From Thiobacillaceae bacterium (GTDB lineage Bacteria; Pseudomonadota; Gammaproteobacteria; Burkholderiales; Thiobacillaceae), in the NCBI GenBank assembly GCA_012274165.1, contig JAAPAA010000089.1, positions 1-6,172 of the forward strand: a stretch of 6,172 nucleotides of DNA. Direction: 5' to 3'. Position 1 is the stretch's first letter. Every line of letters starts with the position of its first letter. Shown here in pieces: positions 1 through 4,646 of this stretch. The notes beneath the pieces were generated by a model. That model saw only the letters and a program-made list of their open reading frames with translations, was not told the DNA's origin and did no database searches. Both the position numbers and the translations under genes were made by a program.

Positions 1-323
1 GACTTGGCGAAGACCGGCACCCCGTCGAGAGGTCCGAGCACCCTGCCCGCGCGCCTCCGGGCATCCGCGGCCCTGGCTTCATCGATCGCCGTGGAAGCGA
101 GCACATCGATCGCGCGCCAGGCCGTCCCCTCGTTCCGGCACCGCTCCAGGGCCCGCGCGGTGACTTCGGCAGCCGTCCAGGCACCGCGGCTGAGCCCCGC
201 CTGGTATTCCGCAATGGTGCCATCGAGTGGATCGGAGGAGGTCTGAGTCAGCCAGCCCCGTGGCAGCGCGGTCATGGCAGTGAGGCCAGCCAGCTGGGCG
301 ATGACGTCACGACGAGTCGTCAT
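1..323 (-). CDS. Amidase signature family protein, Tat-exported, N-terminal part (runs off window)
   Basis: The frame opens at ATG 323 and stays open to the window edge, giving 107 residues. It begins MTTRRDVIAQLAGLTAMTAL, a twin-arginine signal with a short hydrophobic stretch, so export through Tat is likely. Around residues 38-62 it has the helical pattern (AEYQAGL..G..TAAEVTARALERC) typical of the N-terminus of amidase-signature enzymes. Residues 99-107 read LDGVPVFAK, matching the conserved L-G-(I/V)-P-(I/V)-x-x-K segment; K107 would be the lysine of the Ser-cisSer-Lys triad. The serines lie beyond the window. Family members hydrolyse amide bonds, but the substrate cannot be judged from this part. 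ATG 323 is the only start after an in-frame TGA; no strong ribosome site precedes it. No attC lies between it and the array edge, so it is probably chromosomal flank. Confidence 0.85.
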   Translation of the reverse strand, partial: MTTRRDVIAQLAGLTAMTALPRGWLTQTSSDPLDGTIAEYQAGLSRGAWTAAEVTARALERCRNEGTAWRAIDVLASTAIDEARAADARRRAGRVLGPLDGVPVFAK

Positions 324-477
324 GGATGGGGAGCGTCCGGCGCAGAGAAGATGATGGGAAGAGGTCGGGCCGCGACCGCGAGGAAGTCATGGAGGAGCTG
401 CTCTTGCGCGGAAGCATCCTCATTGCCGTCACGCATCCGCACATCACCTGCGTGGCCGCGGCTAGAACCCGCAGCCC

Positions 478-648
478 TCAGGTGGCCTGGGAGAGCGGGC
501 GGACAGCGAAGATAGCGAAGGAGCGCGGCGGCGCCGCAATGACAGTGCGAACGATGACGACGATCGCGAACAATTGCGCACCAAGCTGGATGAAGCATCT
601 GACGATCAATGCGATCAGCGAGAGATTGGGGAGCATTCGCCTAAGCAT
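478..648 (-). CDS. Small hydrophobic protein, possible single-pass membrane peptide
   Basis: A short ORF encoding about 56 residues if started at the ATG at 648, which has AGG six bases upstream; an ATG at 660 would add four residues. The N-terminus is basic (MLRRMLPNLS) and is followed by a continuous hydrophobic stretch (roughly residues 10-40, IALIVRCFIQ... FAIVVIVRTVIAAPP) that could cross the membrane once or twice. I recognise no family. It lies between the orphan attC core at 673 and the amidase, on the same strand as both. It may be a real small membrane protein, the remains of a longer gene, or chance; coding character is modest. Confidence 0.35.
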   Translation of the reverse strand: MLRRMLPNLSLIALIVRCFIQLGAQLFAIVVIVRTVIAAPPRSFAIFAVRPLSQAT

Positions 649-672
649 GGCAGGCCTCATGAATTGTGGTCG

Positions 673-679
673 TTAGGCT
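673..679 (-). other. Orphan attC R'' core at the array edge (degenerate site)
   Basis: The minus strand reads GCCTAAC, a perfect RYYYAAC core, and the TAA stop of the lipocalin-like gene sits inside it exactly as at the other sites. After the core, ACC and CATGAGGC faintly resemble the R''-L'' spacing of the 1251 site, but no paired L''/L' arms and no clear R' core can be found within 125 bases. A weak candidate for the missing half is the minus-strand segment near 575-597 (CAGCTTGGTGCGCAATTGTT), which resembles CAGCTTATGCGCAGACGTT of the intact sites. I read this as an eroded attC. Confidence 0.45.
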
Positions 680-1161
680 GCACCGCCTCCTTGCCGGCGG
701 TAGCGAATCTGGAAATCGCGCTCCCAGTGCTTCCCGTCCGTGGAGCGGTCAATGTAGGCATCGATCATGCCGCCGTCGTCGCTCAGCTTTCCCTCAAAGC
801 GCTGATAAAAGTCCGGACCGGCCTTGCCCCACGTGCGCCACACGCCCTTGGCGAAGGTCATGTGTTGAATCCGGCGCACGCCGCGCCCGTCGGAATAGAC
901 GTAAGCGAACGTGCCGCTGGGATCATCCGCCCCGATCATTGTGACGGTGGGATAAGGGGAATTCTCCTTCCATACCTCCGGCGTGTTCGGAAGCCACGGA
1001 TCAGCGAACTGCTGGAGGCGCAGGAAGGCGCCGTCCTCAACGTAGGTGAAGATGGCTCGGCCGTGCACGATAGGCGGGCCGTCATTGGTGATGTCGAGCG
1101 TCCAGATCCCAAGCAGCGGATCGAGAGCGGCAAAGCGCGATGGTGGATGCTTCTTGGGCAC
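673..1161 (-). CDS. Lipocalin-like (DUF1579-like) single-domain protein
   Basis: A protein of 162 residues from GTG 1161, which has GGAG six bases upstream. A GTG at 1191 would add ten residues but has no comparable ribosome site and abuts remnant attC sequence. Near the N-terminus it has F-A-A-L-D-P-L-L-G-I-W-T-L, then alternating beta strands (GRAIFTYVEDGAFLRLQQFA, FAYVYSDGRGVRRIQHMTF, FYQRFEGKLSDDGGMIDAYI), ending in W-E-R-D-F-Q-I-R-Y-R-R. This G-x-W opening and up-down beta pattern resembles lipocalin/DUF1579-type proteins with a barrel that holds a small ligand. The family call is by pattern only. There is no signal peptide, so it is probably cytoplasmic. The TAA stop overlaps the core at 673-679. 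It forms cassette 9, the last of the array. Confidence 0.7.
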   Translation of the reverse strand: MPKKHPPSRFAALDPLLGIWTLDITNDGPPIVHGRAIFTYVEDGAFLRLQQFADPWLPNTPEVWKENSPYPTVTMIGADDPSGTFAYVYSDGRGVRRIQHMTFAKGVWRTWGKAGPDFYQRFEGKLSDDGGMIDAYIDRSTDGKHWERDFQIRYRRQGGGAA

Positions 1162-1198
1162 AGCGGTCTCCGGTTGTCTTTGCTTGGACACTCTGGTG

Positions 1199-1257
1199 GT
1201 GCCAGCCCCTGCACAACCCAGTGGCCGCGCCCCGCCAGCGTCATGCGGTTGTTAGCT
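1199..1257 (-). other. Truncated attC: R''/L'' half only
   Basis: The + strand carries TGGCCGCGCCCCG at 1222-1234 and GTCATGCGGTTGTTAGCT ending at 1257. These match, base for base over long stretches, the right half of the intact site at 4510-4635, including loop sequence GTGCCAGCC. The matching left half (YYAAC core and its CGGGGC arm) is absent; homology fades at about 1190, where the next cassette's leader begins. The site therefore has R'' and L'' but no L' or R', and should not fold into a normal attC hairpin. Confidence 0.75.
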
Positions 1258-1687
1258 CGCAGCGCGAACGGCCCGCAGTTCAGTGAGCACTGCAGCCAGG
1301 TCGTGTGGCCGCCCGTGCCACGCCGCGGGCGTACTATGGAGCATGGCGATGTTCCAGCCCAACGGGGGAAGGGTGGCTACCAACGTGTGCACGGTCGTGA
1401 GCTCAGGTGTGAAGTCATTCGCACCTGATCGGATCCACCCACAACGATGAAGCGCCCATCTTGCTCGACAATTGTGCTGGCCCGCTCGCCACCCCCGCGG
1501 CGTAGATGTCTCCCGAAGGTGCCAGCATGACCTTATATAGATGGTCAAGCGGACGTGAAGGGGAAGCGCCGAGCGGTGGGACGAGAATCATCAGCCAAAT
1601 ACTGCCGTCGCCAAAGAGTATCCAAGCCACCATGAGAATGGTGGCGAACGGGATTGCCAGGGTTACGGCCCGAAGCAGGATGATCAC
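1252..1687 (-). pseudogene. Frameshifted cassette gene: membrane-anchored N-terminus, C-terminus in another frame
   Basis: The frame from GTG 1687 gives 90 residues ending at 1415. It starts with two hydrophobic segments (VTLAIPFATILMVAWILFG and IWLMILVPPLG), then HLYKVMLAPSGDIYAAGVAS. A second, overlapping frame (open from 1548) ends at 1252 with the TAA inside the attC core, where a cassette gene should end. Its last 50 or so residues (VHTLVATLPPLGWNIAML... DLAAVLTELRAVRAAS) look like real protein, whereas its first 35 (rich in R, W, C, H) look like an out-of-frame reading. The simplest reading is one gene with a frameshift near 1415-1445. The third frame between about 1420 and 1490 also reads plausibly (VEQDGRFIVVGGSDQVRM), so two shifts or a sequencing error are possible. 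No family is recognised. Confidence 0.55.
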
Positions 1688-1704
1688 GGAGTACCTGTCG
1701 TGCG

Positions 1705-1802
1705 GGCTAACGTCCGCGCATAAGCTGCGAAGCGCGGCTCATTTTCGCCAGTAGTTACGGTGAAGGCCGCCGCGTTTCGACAGCTTCATGCGCCTGTTAG
1801 CC
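1705..1802 (-). other. attC site of cassette 7
   Basis: On the + strand it runs from GGCTAAC (1705-1711) to GTTAGCC (1796-1802). The arms are GCATAAGCTGCGAAGCGCGG and CCGCGTTTCGACAGCTTCATG, which pair except for an extra A in the right half; this sets the minus orientation. The loop differs from its neighbours (CATTTTCGCCAGTAGTTACGG). The adjoining gene on the high side ends at 1815, 13 bases from the core. Confidence 0.9.
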
Positions 1803-1814
1803 AGCAGCGCACAT

Positions 1815-2117
1815 CTAGTCACCGATGAAGGTGACATAGGTGTGGACCTGGTCGCGGGCCTTGTCAAGAAATGCGAGTAGGTCAGCTAGGACGCCGCGAT
1901 CCTCGGTACCTGGAGTGGCGTCAGCCAACGCTTCGATCTCGCCTACCAAGACTGGCAGCTGGAGCTGATTAAAAGTGGTGTCACCGTACGGGTCAATGAA
2001 GCGAAGGCAGATGGTCCCGGGCGCTTCCGTGCAAAGAAGCCTGGTACTCCGGACGTGCCACCACGGCTCGCCTTCGCTCTTCCCGTTCTCATCCCGAATC
2101 TTTACGCTGAGAGGCAT
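1815..2117 (-). CDS. Conserved-looking 100-residue protein of unknown function
   Basis: It starts at ATG 2117 with GGAG four bases upstream and stops at TAG just before the attC core at 1796-1802. The protein is soluble and acidic. It begins MPLSVKIRDENGKSEGEPWW and has a central segment C-L-R-F-I-D-P-Y-G-D-T-T-F-N-Q-L-Q at about residues 37-53, which looks like a conserved motif. It continues with P-V-L-V-G-E-I-E-A-L and a C-terminal helix ending VHTYVTFIGD. I cannot assign a function. It is the second gene of a two-gene cassette, 87 bases after the membrane protein gene at 2205-2450, and its own ribosome site suggests independent translation. It could be a partner of that membrane protein or an unrelated passenger. 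Confidence 0.8.
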   Translation of the reverse strand: MPLSVKIRDENGKSEGEPWWHVRSTRLLCTEAPGTICLRFIDPYGDTTFNQLQLPVLVGEIEALADATPGTEDRGVLADLLAFLDKARDQVHTYVTFIGD

Positions 2118-2204
2118 GTGGCTCCGATGCTAGCCAAGGACGGCGCCAAACCTGCTTGCGGGCAAGAGGCCGGCACGATGTCTTTGCCGAGCGTTCCGGG
2201 CAGG

Positions 2205-2450
2205 TCAGGGATGCCGCAGCACGAATGCAAATAGGCCAATGAAACCGATGCTGGCCAAGCAGATGCCCACGGCCTTCAGCACCACCGGTCCCCTTTCGCC
2301 GAACAGGGGGTGATTGGGGAGTCGATAAGGCCTCGTGAAGCCGTCAAGCAACGTCCCGCTGGGCCGAGTCACGAAGTCCGGGCGGGCCGATTCGCGAATC
2401 AGCGCCAGTCCGAACAGGGCTACGGCAGCCAAGAAGAGAACGGTGAGCAT
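2205..2450 (-). CDS. Small membrane protein with two transmembrane helices
   Basis: About 81 residues from ATG 2450 (the preceding TTG could also be used). The first helix is at residues 1-17 (MLTVLFLAAVALFGLAL). A central hydrophilic part of about 38 residues follows (RESARPDFVTRPSGTLLDGF...), and a second helix lies at about residues 58-78 (LKAVGICLASIGFIGLFAFVL), ending RHP. I recognise no family. Helix-loop-helix proteins of this size occur among cassette products, holins and small immunity or stress proteins; nothing here separates these. It is the first gene of its cassette, starting about 40 bases after the core of the preceding attC, and it shares that cassette with the 100-residue unknown. 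Confidence 0.7.
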   Translation of the reverse strand: MLTVLFLAAVALFGLALIRESARPDFVTRPSGTLLDGFTRPYRLPNHPLFGERGPVVLKAVGICLASIGFIGLFAFVLRHP

Positions 2451-2485
2451 CAAGAGGCCTGCCTCGTGTTGGGCTAGGGCTGTCT

Positions 2486-2583
2486 GGCTAACGTCTGCGC
2501 ATAAGCTGCGAAGCGCGGCTCACGGGCGCCAGTGGTTGCGGGGAAGCTGGCCGCGCTTCGACAGCTTCCTGCACCGGTTAGGT
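2486..2583 (-). other. attC site of cassette 6 (PIN toxin cassette)
   Basis: On the + strand it runs from GGCTAAC (2486-2492) to GTTAGGT (2577-2583). The arms GCATAAGCTGCGAAGCGCGG and CCGCGCTTCGACAGCTTCCTG pair with an extra A in the right half, giving minus orientation. The loop (CTCACGGGCGCCAGT then GGGGAAGCTGG) is almost identical to that of the site at 3946-4043. The TAA of the PIN gene lies inside the right-hand core. Confidence 0.93.
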
Positions 2584-2979
2584 GGCACGCAAGCGGTCCC
2601 AAAACGCCCGCGGCGTCAGTATGGGAATCGGGGACTGAGCGGCCACCTCGAGGAGGTCGGCGTCTCCGGTTACGAGCAGGTCGGCGCTGCCAGCGACCGC
2701 GGAGGCGAGCACCCATACATCGTCCGGGTCGCGAATGACGAGCGCGAGAGGAGTGTCGGGGCGCTCGATGATGGTCTGACTCTCCAGGACCTGCTTGGCG
2801 AGTGCCCACGCACTGGGGGGGAGCGCGAACTTGTCCCGCAAGACGCGCTCGACTTCCAGGAGAACCACCGTAGGAACGATCAGTTCATGCTCCGCGAGCA
2901 CGACCCGCAAGACATCGGCCGCCAGTCCTCGCGCGGCAAAGGCACTCACCAGGACATTGCTGTCGAGACAGACTCTCAC
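2578..2979 (-). CDS. PIN-domain toxin (VapC-like ribonuclease) of a type II toxin-antitoxin pair
   Basis: The 133-residue protein is a complete PIN domain. Acidic residues for divalent metal are at D6 (CLDSNVLVSAF), E42 (LLEVERVL), the D84-D86-D87 cluster (RDPDD), and D106/D108 (VTGDADLL). This matches the PIN nuclease pattern, close to the "putative toxin, PIN family" (TIGR00305) type. Such proteins cleave RNA (tRNA, rRNA or mRNA) when released from their antitoxin; the actual target is not predictable here. Its ATG overlaps the antitoxin stop by ATGA, so the two are translationally coupled. The stop TAA overlaps the attC core. The catalytic acids are present, so it is likely active. Confidence 0.92.
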   Translation of the reverse strand: MRVCLDSNVLVSAFAARGLAADVLRVVLAEHELIVPTVVLLEVERVLRDKFALPPSAWALAKQVLESQTIIERPDTPLALVIRDPDDVWVLASAVAGSADLLVTGDADLLEVAAQSPIPILTPRAFWDRLRAT

Positions 2980-3194
2980 GAGACGTCGCGGTAGACATCC
3001 TCATCGGTGAGGTAGCCCCGGGCTTCCGCGAATGGCATGATCTGACGACGGGCCTGCTCGAATTGCAGCAGGGCGAGCTGCCTGCGGAGCGAATCCCGGA
3101 TCACGTCGCTCCGGGAGCGCCCGAGTTGCTTGCAGACCCGATCCAGGCGGCGCTGGAGGTCGCGGTCGAGGCGGATTGTCACGGCGTCTTTCAT
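2976..3194 (-). CDS. Ribbon-helix-helix antitoxin (CopG/VapB-like)
   Basis: About 72 residues from ATG 3194; TTG 3203 would add three. Near the N-terminus VTIRLDRDL forms the beta strand of a ribbon-helix-helix DNA-binding domain. A helix follows (QRRLDRVCKQLG), then the turn and second helix G-R-S-R-S-D-V-I-R-D-S-L-R-R-Q-L. The C-terminal tail (ARGYLTDEDVYRDVS) is acidic and would wrap the toxin. It dimerises, binds its own promoter and neutralises the PIN protein encoded four bases into its 3' end. Two 10-base tandem repeats overlap the start codon and are the likely operator. It is the first gene of cassette 6, about 50 bases after the preceding attC core, so it probably has its own promoter, as is usual for toxin-antitoxin cassettes. 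Confidence 0.9.
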   Translation of the reverse strand: MKDAVTIRLDRDLQRRLDRVCKQLGRSRSDVIRDSLRRQLALLQFEQARRQIMPFAEARGYLTDEDVYRDVS

Positions 3195-3212
3195 GTATGA
3201 CAATGTAAGACA
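3193..3212 (-). promoter_or_regulatory. Tandem 10-bp repeat: probable antitoxin operator overlapping the promoter -10
   Basis: On the minus strand TGTCTTACAT is followed directly by TGTCATACAT, identical at nine of ten positions and spaced exactly one helical turn. Ribbon-helix-helix repressors typically bind such tandem sites. The repeat spans the antitoxin start (ATG 3194). TACATT (3207-3202) could be a -10 element with TTGCGG 17 bases upstream as a weak -35. That would put the transcript start almost at the ATG, meaning a leaderless message. The repeat is seen directly; the rest is inference. Confidence 0.6.
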
Positions 3213-3242
3213 CTAGAAGGCTCCCCGCAAGCCTGCCGTGCC

Positions 3243-3341
3243 ACCTAACGACCGCGCATAAGCTGCAAAGCGCGGCTCGTAGATACCTGAACCAAAGTAG
3301 CAGGCCGGCCGCGCTTTGGCAGCTTCATGCGCCGGTTAGAC
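3243..3341 (-). other. attC site of cassette 5 (ParE-type toxin cassette)
   Basis: On the + strand it runs from ACCTAAC (3243-3249) to GTTAGAC (3335-3341). The arms GCATAAGCTGCAAAGCGCGG and CCGCGCTTTGGCAGCTTCATG pair with one extra G on the right side, giving minus orientation. A change in one arm (CGAAGC to CAAAGC) is matched by a compensating change in the other (GCTTTG), so the stem is conserved. The loop sequence differs from neighbouring sites. The toxin's TAA at 3352 lies 11 bases from the core. Confidence 0.92.
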
Positions 3342-3351
3342 GCCCGTCACA

Positions 3352-3642
3352 CTACTTACGGCCGGTCCAATAGCCGGGACGCCTACTGTGATGCATTACT
3401 GCGAGGACACGAATCTCCTCGGTGGCGATCCGATAGAGGTAGCTGTAGGGGAAGCGGCGGAAGGCAATCCGGCGAATGTCGTGCTCAAGAACAGGGCCGA
3501 TCGCGGGGAACGCCGACAACAGGTCTCGCGTTGCCTCCGCTTCCGCTAGAAAGTCCGCCCCAAGACCATGCGCTCTCGCCTCGTAGAAGGCCGCCGCGGC
3601 GGCTAACTCCTGATCGGCGAGAATGTGTAGCCGGACGATCAT
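3352..3642 (-). CDS. RelE/ParE-type toxin of a type II toxin-antitoxin pair
   Basis: The 96-residue protein shows the RelE/ParE layout. N-terminal strand MIVRLHILADQELAAAAAFY leads into a helical hairpin (EARAHGLGADFLAEAEATRDLL) and the P-x-I-G-x-V segment. Four beta strands follow, with RRIAFRRFPYSYLYRIATEE and VLAVMHHSRRPGYW. The ending H-x-x-R-R-P-G-Y-W is common in plasmid-stabilisation-type members. Family members either block gyrase (ParE) or cut mRNA on the ribosome (RelE); the sequence does not tell which. Its ATG overlaps the antitoxin stop as ATGA, so the pair is coupled. Full length, no damage seen. Confidence 0.92.
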   Translation of the reverse strand: MIVRLHILADQELAAAAAFYEARAHGLGADFLAEAEATRDLLSAFPAIGPVLEHDIRRIAFRRFPYSYLYRIATEEIRVLAVMHHSRRPGYWTGRK

Positions 3643-3866
3643 CCCTGCAGCTTGGCGCGAATCCGCGCGATCGCGTCACTCGAGTCGACCGTGGTCACGG
3701 TTCCGGCGTCGATCTCGTCGGCCCGGCGCTTGGCTTCGGCAATCCAGGCGGCTGTTATTTCCGGGTCCTCATCCAGGCTCGTGAGCAGGCGTTCAGCCAA
3801 TTGGGCCCGAGCTCCAACGGACAGGCTGAGCGCCGCCGAGGTGATCTGTTCGAGGTCGAAGTGCAC
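3639..3866 (-). CDS. Addiction-module antitoxin (TIGR02574-like)
   Basis: This 75-residue protein matches the "addiction module component" pattern: an N-terminal helical part with ALSLSVGARAQLAERLLTSLD, then acidic DEDPEITAAWIAEAKRRADEIDAG and a final helix S-S-D-A-I-A-R-I-R-A-K-L. Such short helical proteins pair with RelE/ParE-type toxins, and the toxin gene follows with a four-base overlap. The start is taken as GTG 3866; only a weak GGGT precedes it. An imperfect palindrome with a CCCGGG centre (3872-3883) lies a few bases upstream and could be an operator, but it may be chance. It forms cassette 5 together with the toxin. Confidence 0.88.
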   Translation of the reverse strand: MHFDLEQITSAALSLSVGARAQLAERLLTSLDEDPEITAAWIAEAKRRADEIDAGTVTTVDSSDAIARIRAKLQG

Positions 3867-3945
3867 GTGGAATACCCGGGGATGGAGACGGCTGAAAGAT
3901 AGCGGAAAACCAAGGCAGGGGGAAAGGCGCGGTGAGGGGTAGGGC

Positions 3946-4043
3946 GTCTAACGTCTGCGCATAAGCTGCGAAGCGCGGCTCACGGGCGCCAGTAGCCTTG
4001 GGGAAGCTGGCCGCGCTTCAACAGCTTCATGCGCCGGTTAGGC
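3946..4043 (-). other. attC site of cassette 4
   Basis: On the + strand it runs from GTCTAAC (3946-3952) to GTTAGGC (4037-4043), both full-consensus cores. The arms GCATAAGCTGCGAAGCGCGG and CCGCGCTTCAACAGCTTCATG pair apart from an extra A in the right half, giving minus orientation. Most of the loop is shared with the site at 2486-2583. Confidence 0.93.
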
Positions 4044-4045
4044 CG

Positions 4046-4474
4046 CTACCAGAAGTAAGAGTGCGCGAGCTCCGCAAGAAGCTCTGTATCACGGGTCGCC
4101 CAGCCAGCTGTCGTTGCCTTGTTCAACGCCGCGCTAACGGCCACTTCTAGTGCGTTCTGGAAGTCCAGCTTGGCAACACGGAGGCTGTTCGACGCGAAGC
4201 CGTGCACACCAGTGGGAACGATCTCGTAGGTGTGCTGATCCGGACTGGAGACTCGGAGTGAGTATGGGCCGTCAAAGAATGGGCAGGTGAACGGTGGTTT
4301 GTCGTTCTTGAGGTGCGCAAGCCAACGCATCAAGACGACAACTGGCATATCGAACCAGCCGAGCTCCGGGAACGCGCGGCCATCGATGGTTACCCAGATC
4401 GGCCCCGCGATTGTATCGGAGGACGAGATGGTCATCGCATCCGGCCTGGTGTGGATGGCGAAGGTGCTGGACAT
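4046..4474 (-). CDS. Cassette protein of unknown function, about 142 residues
   Basis: The reading frame opens at TTG 4501 (151 residues), with ATG at 4474 (142) and 4435 (129). None has a strong ribosome site, and the conserved-looking part begins only after the third (P-I-W-V-T-I-D-G-R-A-F-P-E-L-G-W-F-D). The middle contains VVVLMRWLAHL and C-P-F-F-D-G-P-Y-S-L-R-V, a strand-helix-strand pattern with an F-x-D-G-P-Y motif. The C-terminus is helical (NALEVAVSAALNKATTAGWA, then RDTELLAELAHSYFW). I recall similar W-(V/I)-I-D-G and DGPY patterns in uncharacterised, possibly immunity-like proteins, but I will not assign a role. It has no signal peptide. It is the only gene of its cassette; the TAG stop lies two bases from the attC core. 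Confidence 0.75.
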   Translation of the reverse strand: MSSTFAIHTRPDAMTISSSDTIAGPIWVTIDGRAFPELGWFDMPVVVLMRWLAHLKNDKPPFTCPFFDGPYSLRVSSPDQHTYEIVPTGVHGFASNSLRVAKLDFQNALEVAVSAALNKATTAGWATRDTELLAELAHSYFW

Positions 4475-4509
4475 AGTCGCGATGGTCGTTTGATGGCCCA
4501 AGAAAAGCG

Positions 4510-4635
4510 GCCTAACGACCGCGCATCACCTGCGGGGCCGCGGCGAGATTAGAGAACTTACCCTGCGACGGCTGGCCGTGCCAGCCTTGAGGAAACCGAT
4601 GGCCGCGCCCCGACTGGTGCATGCGCCTGTTAGGT
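4510..4635 (-). other. attC site of cassette 3 (Nif3-like), long form with nested hairpin
   Basis: On the + strand it runs from GCCTAAC (4510-4516) to GTTAGGT (4629-4635), 126 bases. The arms GCATCACCTGCGGGGC and GCCCCGACTGGTGCATGCGC pair with an extra A (between CCCCG and CTGG) on the right, giving minus orientation. The arm sequence differs from the AAGCTG group. The loop holds its own perfect 7-base hairpin, GGCTGGC-CGT-GCCAGCC, at 4570-4586. The right half is homologous to the truncated site at 1199-1257. Confidence 0.88.
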
Positions 4636-4646
4636 TGCAGTGTGCG

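Noticed and set aside
320..598. Minus ORF of 92 residues between the amidase and the array edge
   Set aside because: H/R/C-rich translation without motifs, overlapping the more protein-like hydrophobic ORF at 478-648.
936..1244. Minus ORF of 102 residues overlapping the lipocalin-like gene
   Set aside because: It starts inside the truncated attC and is a different frame of the same strand, rich in R, S, C and P with no fold pattern.
574..1428. Long + strand ORF (284 residues) opposite the lipocalin-like gene
   Set aside because: It crosses an attC remnant and two cassettes, has no recognisable domain, and lies antisense to better-supported genes; in GC-rich DNA antisense frames stay open.
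2118..2204. Possible lost attC between the two genes of cassette 7 (a GCTAGCC at about 2129)
   Set aside because: No paired arms and no second core; it does not meet the pattern shown by the other sites.
2335..2994. + strand ORF of 219 residues through an attC site and opposite the PIN gene
   Set aside because: It translates attC sequence and is antisense to the clear PIN toxin.
3872..3883. Imperfect palindrome with CCCGGG centre upstream of the TIGR02574-like antitoxin
   Set aside because: Position suits an operator, but a 12-base palindrome in GC-rich DNA is easily chance; kept only as a remark in the gene entry.
3327..3902. + strand ORF of 191 residues opposite the ParE-type toxin pair
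   Set aside because: It is antisense to two well-recognised genes and has low-complexity R/G/S-rich composition.
1705..4635. Spaced repeats considered as a CRISPR array or insertion-sequence ends
   Set aside because: Repeats are about 98-126 bases, imperfect inverted repeats with recombination cores, spaced by whole genes; no transposase and no short regular spacers.
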